Source: Posidonia oceanica (lineage: Eukaryota > Streptophyta > Magnoliopsida > Alismatales > Posidoniaceae). Taken from it: DNA of 64,000 bases. Positions 44,571 to 56,092 of this stretch are shown here, piece by piece. The notes beneath the pieces were generated by a model that worked only from the letters and a program-made list of their open reading frames with translations, did no database searches and was not told where the DNA came from. The number at the start of each line of letters is the position of its first letter. Position 1 is the stretch's first letter. The position numbers were made by a program, and so were the translations under genes. The stretch is from positions 31,987,001-32,051,000 of the forward strand of contig JAZBRS010000023.1 in NCBI GenBank assembly GCA_037176725.1. Reading direction: 5' to 3'.

Positions 44571-45597
44571 ATGGCCCAGCAAACCAGCGAGCCTCCTTCC
44601 TCTTTGGCATTGGAGGGGATCCTGATTTTGGTCCTTCCTTCCCTCGCTTTGACATCTGATGTCTCTTCGCCTCTTCTGGTGCAGGAGACTTCCCAGCTCC
44701 TTTATTTGGAATAAGGGCAGACCCAAGTCGATCTGGAGCTTGTCACCAGGCCAACGATGGTGACCGCCACTCAGGCTCCAGGAGCGTCGCCTTTCGTTCC
44801 TTCCTAGGGCCTTCCCATCTATGGAATTCAGCCTACTGCGGCTGCCTCGTTAATAGGATCTCTCCCTTTTGGCTCCTCTATTTCCGTGCCCCCTTCGGCG
44901 GACACCCATTTCCGTCCCAGCCTGTCAGTCGACGAGTCCCTTGCCATGCAAGCACGGCATCTGATGGCTCAGGCTGAGAGGTTGTGAGGCAAGGCTTTTG
45001 CTCTCGACCCGACTGCGGTCCACTCTTTCCTTCCGACCCCTAAGGTTCTGGTGCAGCCCACTATAGCCTTGCAGACTCACCACACTGCATTTCCACCCTT
45101 ACCAACGCTCCAGCTCCTCACAGCTTCGGCGATGCGGGCACCTTATCTGCCTTCTACATTTACACAGTACTATCCACTGCATGTTACTCCATCACTTGGT
45201 GGCCAATCTGTTGGATTGGCAGGAGCACAACACCCTCAAAGCCCATTGCCTAGGGCCGTGTCGGTGCAACAGCTGCTGCTCTCGCGCACTGCACCTTACA
45301 CTGCACAGTATATTATCTATTCATCCCCTTTGCATCAGGTTCAGAACTCCGTATGCATGCCACAACACCTTTCACCCTTGCACGGGTATGCTGGCCCTCA
45401 CGCCTTGACACCAGGCGGTGTGATGGTGGATCTGGAGGAGCGCATTCATGCGACCCATACAGCATACGCAGTCCTTGCCTCAGCTGCACCAGCCTCAACT
45501 GCAGTGACTTCAGACGCCTTCCTGGCCAAGATGGGTGATCTAGAGAGAGCACTTCGTCAAGTGCAAGGCACGGACCGCCATTCCTACCCATGGCAAA
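44571..45597 (+). pseudogene. Gag, first (truncated) copy in element A
   Basis: ATG at 44571 in CCGTTATGGCCCAGC matches the gag starts of A copy 2, B and C. The Pro/Ser/Gln-rich N-terminal region is recognisable, with stops around 44712 and 44804. It then runs to FLAKMGDLERALRQVQGTDRHSYP at about 45590. Relatives continue with QFRDLYYFPEAVLP; here the sequence changes abruptly to leader-type DNA. Core, zinc knuckle and everything beyond are missing. Confidence 0.8.
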
Positions 45598-46271
45598 ACT
45601 AGAGCCAAACATTCACGTTCATCCCCATGGTTAATAAAAAATCAAGTAAAAAACAACGAGCAGACTTGCATACATGATCATACTAGGGGTACGCATATTT
45701 TCTCCTCTGAGTCCACCCATCAGTCTACGAAGGGCAGTCTCGGTCTTTTGTTCCATGGCTATTGGCATGGGACGAGTTGCCGATCTGTCTCCCCTCGTCC
45801 GGGGTCGTGTCGGTGTTAGTATGAGCTCGCTGCTACAGTAGGAGTCGAAGCTCCCAACGCACCACTCGTTATCTGCCTGAGCCTTAGCCAGGATTTAGAA
45901 CAGGCACCTGCTTTCTACCCTTGAGTCGGAGACCTATATACCCTTGTGAGAACCTGGAGTAGAATATCTACTAGGACACACTTAGATTGGTGAGAGAGAG
46001 CATATTAGAAAGCATTCATATGCATCATGCCATCCTAATAACATTTGCATTTGTCTTGTCGAGATCTGACATTCGTTTTTGTGTGTTGTTACAGGTTAGA
46101 GAGTGAGTTCCTTAGTCGGAGTTCAAATCGTTCCTTTCACCGATACCCCTATAGCGACATTTTCTCGACCATCTTTTCCCAAGTTATCTGTTGTTTCCTA
46201 CTATAGCTCCCCGTAGGTCTCATCCTTTTGGTTTTCGCCGCAGCCCAATCCTCACTCACTCACGGTCAGCC
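45598..46271 (+). promoter_or_regulatory. Second leader copy in element A
   Basis: Conserved leader block at 45700-46030 (CTGAGTCCACCCATCAGTCT, stem CCCC-TCGTCC-GGGG at 45791-45804), then TTTTTGTGTGTTGTTACAG (AG at 46093-46094) acceptor-like before gag. No LTR or primer site precedes it, so it is a duplicated internal piece. Its stem loop differs from the other leaders while the CCCC/GGGG arms are kept. Confidence 0.65.
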
Positions 46272-47816
46272 ATGGCCGAGCGTGTTAGTGAGCCTTCACT
46301 TTCGATTGCTTTGGAGGATGTCCCGAAGTCGACTCCTTACTCCTTTGCTGTCACTTCTGCTGTTCCTTCCTATCAGGCATTCCAGTCTCAGGCGCTTGGG
46401 AGCTTCACTCCGCTCATCTCAGGGCGTCGGCAGACTTTTGCTAGTCCGGGGTCTGTCACCGAGTCTATTTCGGTGACCACCACTCGTGCTCTGGATTTCC
46501 AATTCACTGCTCCCCTTACTCAGGGCTTCAATACTTTTGGCACCCACTCTGCTGAATCCTCTTCTGTTGTAGGATCCTTCCACCTTGGACAGTCTGTGTC
46601 CCAGCCACTTCTGACTTCTGGTCCCTCACTGATCTTGCATTTCAGTCTTCCCACTGACGGGTTCCCTAATGAGCAGTATTAGAATATGATGGAGATGGCC
46701 CAGACACTGCAGGGCATGGCTCTGTCTATTCGCCCACTTGTAGTTCCAACTACTCCTGAGTTCCCTCAACATCCATTTCCGCTGTTTCAGGCACACCCTA
46801 CTGCATCTCTGCCTCAGCCATCACCCCAGTTTCTCACTACACCGGCTATGGGGGCGACATCCATGCCTTCAGCACAAACGCTACTTAGCGCACAGTATCC
46901 ACCTCAGGTATCTGGTGGCCACCCCCTTGGGCTGGCAGGAGCACAGTACGCACAGAACCCACTGCCTGGCACCATACCAGTGCAGCAGTTGTTGCTCCCT
47001 CATTCTACACCTTACACAGCACAGTCTTTTGCATATCCCTTTTTTGTGCCTCCACAGGTCCTGCCTCCATCAGGCATACCACTTCCTTCAGCACCATCAC
47101 ACGGGTACACTGACCCTCGTGCCATGGCACCAGGTGGTGCGATGGTAGATCCAGAGGATCCCTTAGGGGTAGCCTATTCAGCGTATGTGGCTCCTGCCCT
47201 ACCTGCACAATCATCATCGATAGCACCCTTAGATACACTCCTTGCTAGAGTGAGGGATCTAGAGAGAGCGCAACAATCATCGCAGGGCGGAGACCGCCGG
47301 CCTTACCAGTTTCGGGATCTCTATTATTTCCCAGAGGCAGTACTCCCTGCAAATTTCCATGTCTCGAAATTCGAGAAGTATAACGGTAAGGGTTGCCCAA
47401 TCTCACATCTCTGGGAATACTGTGGAGACCTTGTTCAGCTTCAGGCTGACGATAGGCTCCTGATCCGCCTATTTCAGAAGAGTTTGACTGGCCCGGCGCT
47501 CAAGTGGTTCACTTCCCTTGACATGGCCACGATCCGAACTTGGAACGACCTCAGTCAGGCGTTCCTGGAGCAGTACTCCTTCAACCTCGACTTGATCCCA
47601 AAGCGCGAGGATCTTGTCTCCACTAGGCAAAGACCCCTTAAGCCATTCGGGGAGTATGTGGGCCGTTGGCACACTCTCGCCTCACAAGTTCGAGATAGAC
47701 CCTCCGATGAGGAGTCTATTGAGATTATCATTCGAGGTGCGCAGCCAGACATAGGGGGCTTGTTGAGCATCCAACCTATCACCACATTCTCATCTTTGAT
47801 TCGGGCGGGCGCCCGC
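46272..47816 (+). pseudogene. Gag, second copy in element A, cut by element B
   Basis: Start ATG at 46272 (GTCAGCCATGGCCGAGCG). One in-frame TAG at 46680 separates the Ser/Thr/Pro-rich N-terminus from the rest; otherwise the frame is open to the insertion point. The core has YQFRDLYYFPEAVLP, FEKYNGKGCPISHL, RLFQKSLTGPALKWFTSLD, QAFLEQYSFNLDLIPKRED, KPFGEYVGRW and RPSDEESIEIIIRGAQP. The gag sequence ends at LIRAGAR, where TGTAGACTCC of LTR B begins. The zinc knuckle and protease lie beyond the window. Confidence 0.88.
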
Positions 47817-48038
47817 TGTAGACTCCCCATTCTGACAGCCTGGAAGTTGGTTGTTTCCTTTTGCAGGCTCGTGTGGACTCTAGAATGGCATTCTTTTTCC
47901 TAAACCTTTTTTCTAACCCATTTCCAAGCCCAAAACCTTGCCTAAACCTTAAAAGCCTTAACCCAAGCCTCTTTGCAACTTTTAAAACCTTTCTAGGCCC
48001 AAGCCCAAGCCCATTTGCAGCTTTTGCCAACTGAGTGT

Positions 48039-50164
48039 GTTGGACGCTGGAAAAGGCAGCATCCAACGTTGGACACGCCCTGTGCTAGCGTCCAACGTTG
48101 GACGCCCTCTGCTTCAGCGTCCAACGGCTCGGTTGCAGCAGCGACTGCTCCGCCCCCTTCGGCTCACCTCCTGTCCACTCCACCGCCTCCCCGCACTTAC
48201 TACCCGTCCCCTCTTCCACTCCACGCCATCCACTACCTTCCAAAGCCAAGTTACTAGCCATCCCCTCCTCATCAACACCAAAATCGCTCTCTCGGCCCTC
48301 ACTGACTTCCACCGCCCGCACCTGCCACCGCCCTGACCTCACCGGCCCTCTGACAGCACCCATGCCCTCTCCTGACATTCCTCGTGGCTTCCCCACACTC
48401 AACAGCACCTGCCACCACCTGCAATTGCTAGAATTCGGCCTGCAACCTTGACTGCCAGCACCAGAACCCATGCCCTTTGCAACAAAACCGCAACTTCATG
48501 CCTTTGCAGCACTCACCACACAGAGCCAAGAAGGAATTCGCCACCTCCGAGAGCAAGAGTGATCTCCCCTCTCCGTCCTTGACCTGTCGCCGACCTCTCC
48601 GGTGCTTCCAACAGCTCGTGCGACCTCACCGGAGTAGCCTCTGCCACGACATCTGCAGCACCGGCAAGCAAGGTGGAACCGCCGTTCCAGGCCGCCAAAA
48701 GGTAGGCCTTCTGTCTCCTAAGTTCATGCATGCCTATTAGCTTGTATCCATGCACTTTCTGGATTTTTTTGAATCCTTTTGGCCACGATTCGTGGCCAGA
48801 AGAGAGTTCAGTGTGTTGGACGTGGCATAGGCCAGCGTCCAGCACCCTGCTTTCCTTAGCTTTTGTTCTGATGCTTTCCATGCTCTATTGTTAGCTAGTT
48901 TTTGCAAGTTTGTGTTGCATGCCTTCTTTATGCATTTCCAGATGCTATGCCATGCCTGTATCCATGCTTTGATCCATGCCTAAGTCTTTTTGCATGATTT
49001 AAGTTTGCTTGCTTCCTGCCTGCGTTGGACGCCTGGGTGAGCCGCGTCCAACGTTGGACGCTGGTTCACCTAGCGTCCAACACCTGTGTTAGCTGTAGCT
49101 TGCTGCCATGCCTACACCTTGCTTATTTTTTATGCTTATTCATGATCCATGCTTGCTTAGAGATGCCTGGCCCCTATGGCAACCACGCTTAGGTTTGCTA
49201 GGATCTTTTTAAGTTGCATGCTCCTTTTTGCAAAGTTTTGATTCTATATTTCTATGCATGCTTCCTTTTTATTTGTTCTCTGGGATTAAATGCTTGCTAT
49301 GCATGATTATTTTGCTCTGGCATGTCTTTGGTATGTCTGCATGCATATAGGTGGGGTTAGAGCTGAGCTCCCCCATTAGTACACGTAAGTTGGCAATCTG
49401 CAAGCGTTGGACGCTAGAGGCTTCAGCGTCCAACGTTGGACGCTGCTATCTCCAGCGACTAACGTCCCTGCTCCTCTGCATACTTTTGGTTGCTTGCATA
49501 TTGCCCTGATCTGTTAGCTTACATATCTCCTGTGTTTCCATGCATGTTTAGCTTCTTTTGCAACTGTTCTTCAGCCTTCCTTAGATCATTTGCTATTTTA
49601 TGCAAGTTTTTTGTGTGTTTGTGCCTCCCAGGGTGTTGTACGCTGCTGGTGCAGGCGTCCAACATTGGACGCCGGCCTAGCTCGCGTCCAACGTTCTGGT
49701 TGTGCCTCTGGCCTGGCACATGCTGCAGTTGGTAAGTTTCTGGCTTTTTTGTGTGATCCCATGCTTGTATGCTCATTCTGTGCTTTTATCCAGTAGCCCA
49801 AATGCATGTACCCATTTTTTATTTGCCTTTTCTATGCTTTCTTATCCTGCTGTCTTCTGGTCTGTGTTGGACGCCTGTCTCTCTGGCGTCTAACGTTGGA
49901 CGCCATGTTTAGGGGCGTCCAACACTCTGCTTGCTTTGATCTTTGATCCTAGCTTGCTCCTTGCTCTGATTCCTCCTCTAATCCTCTGTTAGGTTAGTCC
50001 TGCATGTCATACACCCATTTAGTTGCATTCATGCATCTGTATTGCATCCATATAGCTAGAATGCATGGTTTTCTAAAAACTGCATGCTGTCTGCCTCCGG
50101 CAGGTGTTGGACACCAGCATTGGCAGCGTCCAACGTTGGACGCCGCTATTGCCAGCGTCCAATG
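48039..50164. repeat. Seven dispersed double-hairpin units in LTR B
   Basis: Units start at about 48039, 48815 (half unit), 49024, 49406, 49634, 49866 and 50106. Most are about 60 bases: GTTGGACGC, 10-12 variable bases, GCGTCCAAC joined directly to GTTGGACGC (central palindrome GCGTCCAACGTTGGACGC), 10-12 variable bases, GCGTCCAAC. Sequence between units is unrelated. Same plan as in LTR A but with different arms. Confidence 0.85.
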
Positions 50165-50284
50165 CTTGCAGTTGGCCTGACTTAGTTTTAAAACGCCGAT
50201 TTTGCTTCGCTCATCGTTTTCCGCGTTTTATGGCTTCTAATGCTTACTGCCACCCCTATGCATGTTGCCCAACCCCTGTTTTGA

Positions 50285-50430
50285 TTTTGCCCCCCGCTTT
50301 CGCCTTGTTTTCCGTGCTTTGCATCATTTCCCGTGCTTTGCATCGTTTTCCACTCCTTTGCATCGTTTTCCGTGTCTTGCATCGTTTTCCACGCCTTGCA
50401 TTGTTTTCTGCATTTCACACCATTTTCTGC
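50285..50430. repeat. About 20-bp tandem repeats in LTR B
   Basis: About seven degenerate copies of TTGCATCGTTTTCCGTGC just before the conserved GATGCTTACTGCC block, the same position as the 30-bp repeats of LTR F. Confidence 0.7.
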
Positions 50431-50689
50431 GCCCATTTTGCTTTACCTCTTGCATGTCGTTTGCATTGCTTGGTTTTCCCCGCGGTTTTGCTTTATCGCC
50501 TGCATCTACATTTAGGGCTATGATGCTTACTGCCTAGGAGTTCTCACGAACCAGGGTCCGCCCAGTTCGGAACACTAGCAGTGTTGCTGAGCACATAGAT
50601 AGCACGTTTATTTCCCATGCATAGCAGGTAGGCATTCATGGCATTTAGGCATTAGGCTAGCATTTCCCTGCATTAGCGCGAGATTGCCT

Positions 50690-50933
50690 ATGAAAGACCG
50701 ACTCTCGGATGTATCGAGGTGCCTAACACCTTCCCCGTGCGTAATAGGAGTTCTTGCCCTTTCTCTTGGCTCGCATCGACCTTTCCTTTATCCTAGGCAA
50801 GAGTCATAGCATAGCATAGCTTAGCTTAGCATTGCATCCCTTTGCCCCCTCTTTGCATCCGGTTTTGCATGTCTTTTCATGCTTTACCCTCGGTTTTCCT
50901 TGTCTTCCAATTCAATAGACCTGGTGGCGACTC
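50690..50933 (+). promoter_or_regulatory. Conserved LTR core and internal primer-site-like nonamer, LTR B
   Basis: GAAAGACCGACTC, GGTGCCTAACACC (50718-50730) and TGGCGACTC (50925-50933), the last 164 bases before the start of the true primer site. Confidence 0.75.
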
Positions 50934-51088
50934 CGATTTAGTCTTATCATTTCTTTTCTTTTCTTTTGCCAGTGTTTCCGAGTCGAGTTTCTTCCCTCAG
51001 ATCCTGCCGCATATAGTGAGCCTATTTTGATCGGTGCACGCAAACTTTGGTATCATGCATGGACGATCAGAATTCAGGATTACTACAG

Positions 51089-51106
51089 TGGCGACTCTGC
51101 TGGGGA
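51089..51106 (+). promoter_or_regulatory. Primer binding site, tRNA-Arg, element B
   Basis: TGGCGACTCTGCTGGGGA, one mismatch to the tRNA-Arg complement seen in A and C. Only one base separates it from the LTR end. Confidence 0.88.
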
Positions 51107-52267
51107 GTAGTACTCCGGCTTTCGTCTTGGCCTTCTCGCCGCTTGCTTTTGTGTTTTGCTTGCCTTTTGCTTCCGCTTGCCTAGCTTGCTTACCTGCTTG
51201 CTTGTTTATTTACCTGCTTTATGCCATGATTGCTTGCGCTGCTTTATTTACTTGCATCACATGTCTAAATACTTGCTTGGCACACCATGCATGCCTTTTG
51301 AATGATGAATGCTTTCTTTCACACCAATGTAATGCCATTGCACCTGCACATGCTATGCATATCTGCCTTTTGCTATGATAAGTGTTTTTCCTTTCACTAT
51401 CATGCTCACACACACATACACATGCCATGCCCATGCCTTTTGCAATGATGTGTGTTGCTTGCTTGCCATATTTGGGTGATTTTCTTCCCTTTTTTTGTAT
51501 TAAGCCTAAGGACAATTAGAGACTGATTGCTTCCCCCAAGGCTAACTAAAAACAACAAGTAAAAAGAACCTCTAGGAGCAACTAGAGACTGCAACACACC
51601 TGCACCCCCTTGAGTTAATAAAATACGCAAGATAAAACGCGAAGCATTTGCATAAAGCATCATATAGGGCATGCATTCTTCTCATCTGAGTCCATCTATA
51701 GTCTGAGAAGGATAGTCCTGGTCTCTTGCTCCCAACGCTTTGGCGTGGTGTAAGTAGATCGGTCTGTCCCCCTTGTCAGGGGGTCACGTCGGTGTTAGTA
51801 GAGGGTACCACCCATGCTTCTGGCAGGGTCAAGGCCACCTACGCACCACTACGTCACCACCTGAGCTTTGGGTCGGGTTTAAGATGTGGGACCTGCTTTT
51901 TCTAGCCTGAGTTGGTGACCCATACACCTATGAGCGTCCGAAGTAGACTACCTACTAGGACACCCTAGATTGGTGAGGGAGAGCATGCTAGAGAGCATAC
52001 ATCTGCATTCATATCATACATCAAAGCATTTGCATTTTTACTTTCGGGTTCTAATCCCTTGTTATTTGTTTGCCTTTCGCGCAGAGGTCAGTCAGCGAGT
52101 TCCTTAGCTGGAGCTTGAGTGCCTTCTCTTACTGACATCCCTGCTGCGACTCTTGCTTCCGATCATCCTCCCTCCTGAGCTGTTTCGCCTTTGCAAACAT
52201 AGCTCCTCCTAGGATTCGCCCTCTTGCTCCCTCTCGTAGCCCTATGATCACCCGTTCGCGGTCAGCG
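51107..52267 (+). promoter_or_regulatory. 5' leader of element B
   Basis: Conserved block at 51675-52000, including CCCCC-TTGTCA-GGGGG at about 51768-51783. Acceptor-like TTTGCCTTTCGCGCAG (AG at 52083-52084) precedes the GCGAGTTCCTTAG region shared by all four leaders. No coding region. Confidence 0.65.
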
Positions 52268-54720
52268 ATGGTCTAGTTTACTGGTGATTCCCAGGTCCCT
52301 CTTGCCCGGAGGCAGCCCCTCTTTCGGTCCCTTCGGCTCCCACATTGACCCCCTCTATGCCAGCATCTCCTTCTCTGGTACAGCTGCCTCCCTCTTATTC
52401 TGTGGGGCAGTGGCAGGCTCCACCGGACCCAGTTGCCGAGACTGTCTTGGTAACCACCGCCCGCGCTCCGGAGACACTGCTGACTCCTCCTCTCCAGGGT
52501 AATGTCACTTTTGACACCTACCCTGCTGCGGCAAATTTTGCCTTAGGACCTCCACCCCTTGGACAATCTATGTCCCAGCCACTTGATTCTGGTCCCCCGC
52601 CGATCCTGCAACTCAGCATACCTACTGACAGGTCCTCTAAGGTGCAGTATCAGCAGCTGATGGAGACTGCCCGGAGACCGCAGGGCATGGCTCTATCTCT
52701 TCGCCCTTCATTCACTCCTGCTGCTCCCGAGGCTCCGCTGCGACCTGCTCTCGCGTCGTAGGCATTCCCTTCTGCTTCCCCACCTAGACCATCGCCTCAG
52801 CTACTCACTGCTTAGGCGATAGGGACCCAGCTTCCGCCTCCTGTATATGCACAACACCCTGCACAGCATCCTCCTCTGGCACCTGGTGGTCAGTCCTTGG
52901 GACTGGTCGGAGCGCAATATCCCTCTGGCCCGCAGCCCAGCACCGTGCTGGTGTAGCAGCTGACGCTCCAGCACTCCGCATCACCTATTACTCAGCATGC
53001 TAGTTATTCATACCCCCTGCATCAGCAATACCCTACCCCTGCATACATGCCAGCACACACAACACACCTGCACGGATATGCCGCCCATCCTGTCGCTCCA
53101 CTAGGCGATGTGATGGTAGACCCAGAGGAGCACCTTGGTGTGTCCTATACGGCGTATGTGGCCCCTGCCCTTGCTGTACCACCTCCTTTGGCAGCAGCTC
53201 CAGAATCCAATGACGACAGGTTTGCCTTTCTTGAGAAAGTACTTCAACAAGTGCAGGGTACAGACCACCAGTCTTACCAGTTCTAGGACCTCTATTACTT
53301 CCCAAAGGCGGTGCTCCCATCGAAGTTCTGCATCCGGGTATTTGAAAAATACAATGGTAGAGGCTATCCTATAGCACATCTGAAGGCGTACTGCGGAGAT
53401 CTCGCTCAGCTCCAAGCTGACGAGAGGTTGCTAATCCGCTTGTTCTAGAAAAGTCTAAGTGGCCCTGCACTTAAGTGGTTCACCTCACTTGATATGGCCA
53501 GCATCAAGACGTGGAACGACCTCAGCCAAGCGTTCCTGGGACAATATTCCTTCAACCTGGACCTGGTCCCTAAGCGCGCGGACCTGGTCGCATTAAAGCA
53601 GAACCCCGACGAGCCGTTTGGGGAGTATGTCGGCTGCTAGCGTGCACTCGCTTCGCAGGTTCGAGACAGACCCTCTGATGAGGAGTCCCTCGAGATTGTG
53701 ATCGGGGGTGCGCAGCCCGCTGTCAGGGCTCTGCTCAGCATTCAACCTGTCACAACCTTCACTGCACTTATTCAGGCTAGCACCCGCGTGGAGAGTTCGC
53801 TATGGTGTGGCAACTTCCTGCCGCTCTCTGCGTTTGCCAAGCAGGCCACCAGCAGCAGCAACAACAACAACACCAGCAGCACTACCGGCAGCAACAGCAG
53901 TGGTACCACCAGCAGCCGGCCCAAGAAGAAGGAATCGCCGAAACCTGCGGTGTCCTATGTCGACCCCGCGCCTGTGCCTGTTCAGCTGGCGGTTCGGCCT
54001 CCCCTGAATCAAGTAGTATATGCACCAACACCTAGAGCACATCCCACACCACAAATCACCACCACTGCTCAACCGGTGTACCCTGTCGCACCGGTCCAGC
54101 AAGCGTAGCCCTAGGGGCAAAGGCGACCACGACGTCAATTCACCCCATTGGTGGAGCCGTTAAGCACCGTCCTCCCCAAGGTTGCGACATTTTTGAGGTT
54201 TCCTGAGGCTCGCCCGTTGCCAAATCCACTTCCGCATTGGCATAAGGCGCACCTTTTTTGCGACTTTCATCGAGCCGTAGGGCACTCGACGAACAGTTGC
54301 CTCACTTTGCGGGATGCCATTCAGAACCTGATCGAATCGGGAATGATTTTGATCCACACCCACGAGGCACCTTCATCTGTTCCTTCATCTGCATCAGCCC
54401 CTGCACAAGCATTAGCACCCCCTCATCCCAGCATCGTCCACCAGCCCCTCCCGAAGCATCCCAATTTGGAAGGCGCAGGGTCCTCGGGAATCTATTCTCT
54501 CTCCCCCTCCGGGCCTGCTACGTCTGTAGTGGACCCCTCCGAGCTCATTCATGATGTCTCGGAGCCCTTTCCTCTAGCTCTTTATCGTGCGGCCATTGCC
54601 GGCTCTGAGTCGAGAGTCCATATGATCCGACCGCGTGCCAGGCCAGGGCGCTCCGTCACTTGCCCCTGTGCACCTTCAAGCCAGACCGCAGGCCCAAACC
54701 CCAGCCTCCTATTTAGGTAG
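52268..54720 (+). pseudogene. Gag polyprotein, element B
   Basis: The start ATG at 52268 is followed at once by GTC TAG, so translation would stop after two codons. A further frameshift joins the main gag frame used from about 52345. Pro-rich N-terminus; core at about 53270-53790 (EKYNGRGYPIAHL, GPALKWFTSLDMASIKTWNDL, QYSFNLDLVPKR, EPFGEYVG, RPSDEESLEIVI) with several TAGs. Asn/Ser/Thr run near 53850. Zinc knuckle CDFHRAVGHSTNSC (54260-54301) is intact: C-x2-H-x4-H-x4-C. The frame ends at 54718-54720 by a one-base shift relative to protease. Confidence 0.87.
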
Positions 54721-56092
54721 GCCCCCAGTCAGCCTGTTAGCTAGGTCTCAACCAGGGCCTCCAGCAACCTACCAGCAACAGTACCCTTCACCTTATTGCC
54801 CAGCCAACCCTCCGGTAGCCCCTCTTGTGCTCGCAGCACAGGCCCCTACGGTTATTGATTTAACCTGGGACCCCCATCGCGTGCCCTACAACTATGCCAC
54901 GGAAACGTGCGCAGAAGTCACGCGATCGGGGAGGGTATACCAGTCTGCAGCACCGGTGGTAAGGCCCAGCTGTCCAGCACCCTCTGCACCTCCACCAGCA
55001 AGCCAACCAGCAGCACCCCTACCAGTTAGCCAGCCCGTAGCACCCCCAGCATCAAGCCAACCCCCTGCTCCTAGCCCAGTAGAGCCAACTCCTAAAGCAC
55101 CCCCTCCTATCACCAGAAAGCCGCACCACAAAACCGACATTACTTCCCAACTTAGGAGGGTTAAAGCCGACATTTCCATTTGGGACCTTATACACTCCTC
55201 TTCCGAACACCGTGAGGCTTTTCTTCGAGTGTTCCAAGCAGCCCGTTGGTCCCAAGTCATAGAACCCGCAGCCCTGGAAAGCATGGTTGGCGTCATCATA
55301 GAGCCTTAGATCATCTCTTTCACGAGCGATGAGCTGCCCCCGATGGGGATTAATCATAACCAACCCTTGTTTGTCACGGTGCAATACAAAAACTTTCGCA
55401 TTCCCCTATCGCTGGTTGATAACGGGTAAGGCCATAATGTCTGTCCGTTGCGCACTGCAACTAGGCTCGAATTCAAAGCCGAGGATATCACTCCGGCGAT
55501 AAAGGGAATGACAGTTTTTGATAATACTCACCATGACGCTCTAGGGATTCTGATTATTCCTCTGATCATTGGCCCGGTCACGTTCGATGTGGAATTCTAC
55601 ATTGTTGACTTGGAGCCTAACTTTAACTTCCTGCTTGGGTGCCCTTGGCTGCACAAGCATCAGGTCATCCCCTCGACCCTCCACTACATGATCAAGTTTT
55701 GCCATGGCGACGATGTTATCGTTGTAATGGCAGAAAACTTCGAGAAGGAGCGGATCGAGGCAGTTGCACCCATCTCTTCGCATACTATCCCTTTTGACCC
55801 TAAACTTTCAGCTGCCTTGTATCGAGTTAATCGGTGTGAGCCAGTTAGCTTTGTACCTGATCTTGAATGTGTCAACTCCTTGGCCGTTCACAGTAACCCC
55901 TTCTGGATGGTCAAAAACGTCTGTCACAGGTGGGGCTATGTCAAGGGAACGCCGCTCGGGCGATACGGCCAGGGAATCGCTGAGCCGATCAGAGCAGCAG
56001 AGCGAAGAGATTCTGAAGGTCTCGGATATGACTTACAGTCCAGCAAAGACAGATGCATGCTGCCTAAGGATCAGAGGATGGCTATCTCGTAG
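54635..56092 (+). pseudogene. Gag-protease linker, aspartic protease and G-patch, element B
   Basis: Pro/Ala-rich linker, then HHKTDITSQLRRVKADISIWDLIHSS and FLRVFQAARWSQVIEP. A TAG at 55307 follows MVGVIIEP. The protease active site reads PLSLVDNG-stop-GHNV: TAA at 55427-55429 replaces the Ser of the DNGS motif in element C. FLLGCPWLHKHQVIP follows. The G-patch at about 55930-56032 reads GYVKGTPLGRYGQGIAEPI then SEGLGY, a better fit to the consensus than the C copy. It is in frame with pol downstream. Confidence 0.82.

Larger units (their letters stand above)
36203..47816 (+). mobile_element. Element A: Tat-type retrotransposon, 5' part, interrupted by B
   Basis: LTR (36203-38986), primer site, leader, solo LTR E insertion, then two tandem gag copies. 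It ends at 47816, where the LTR of element B begins inside gag. Pol and the 3' LTR of A would lie beyond B, outside the window. It inserted into the CACTA transposase gene. Confidence 0.88.
47817..51087 (+). mobile_element. 5' LTR of element B (3.3 kb)
   Basis: Begins TGTAGACTCCCCATTCTGAC and ends GGATTACTACA, one base before the primer site. Telomere-like tract at 47905-48010, seven hairpin units (48039-50164), GC-rich part with donor-like AAAAGGTAGGC (GT at 48702), short repeats at 50285-50430, the ATGATGCTTACTGCC block (50520), core (50718-50730) and TGGCGACTC (50925-50933). Confidence 0.9.
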
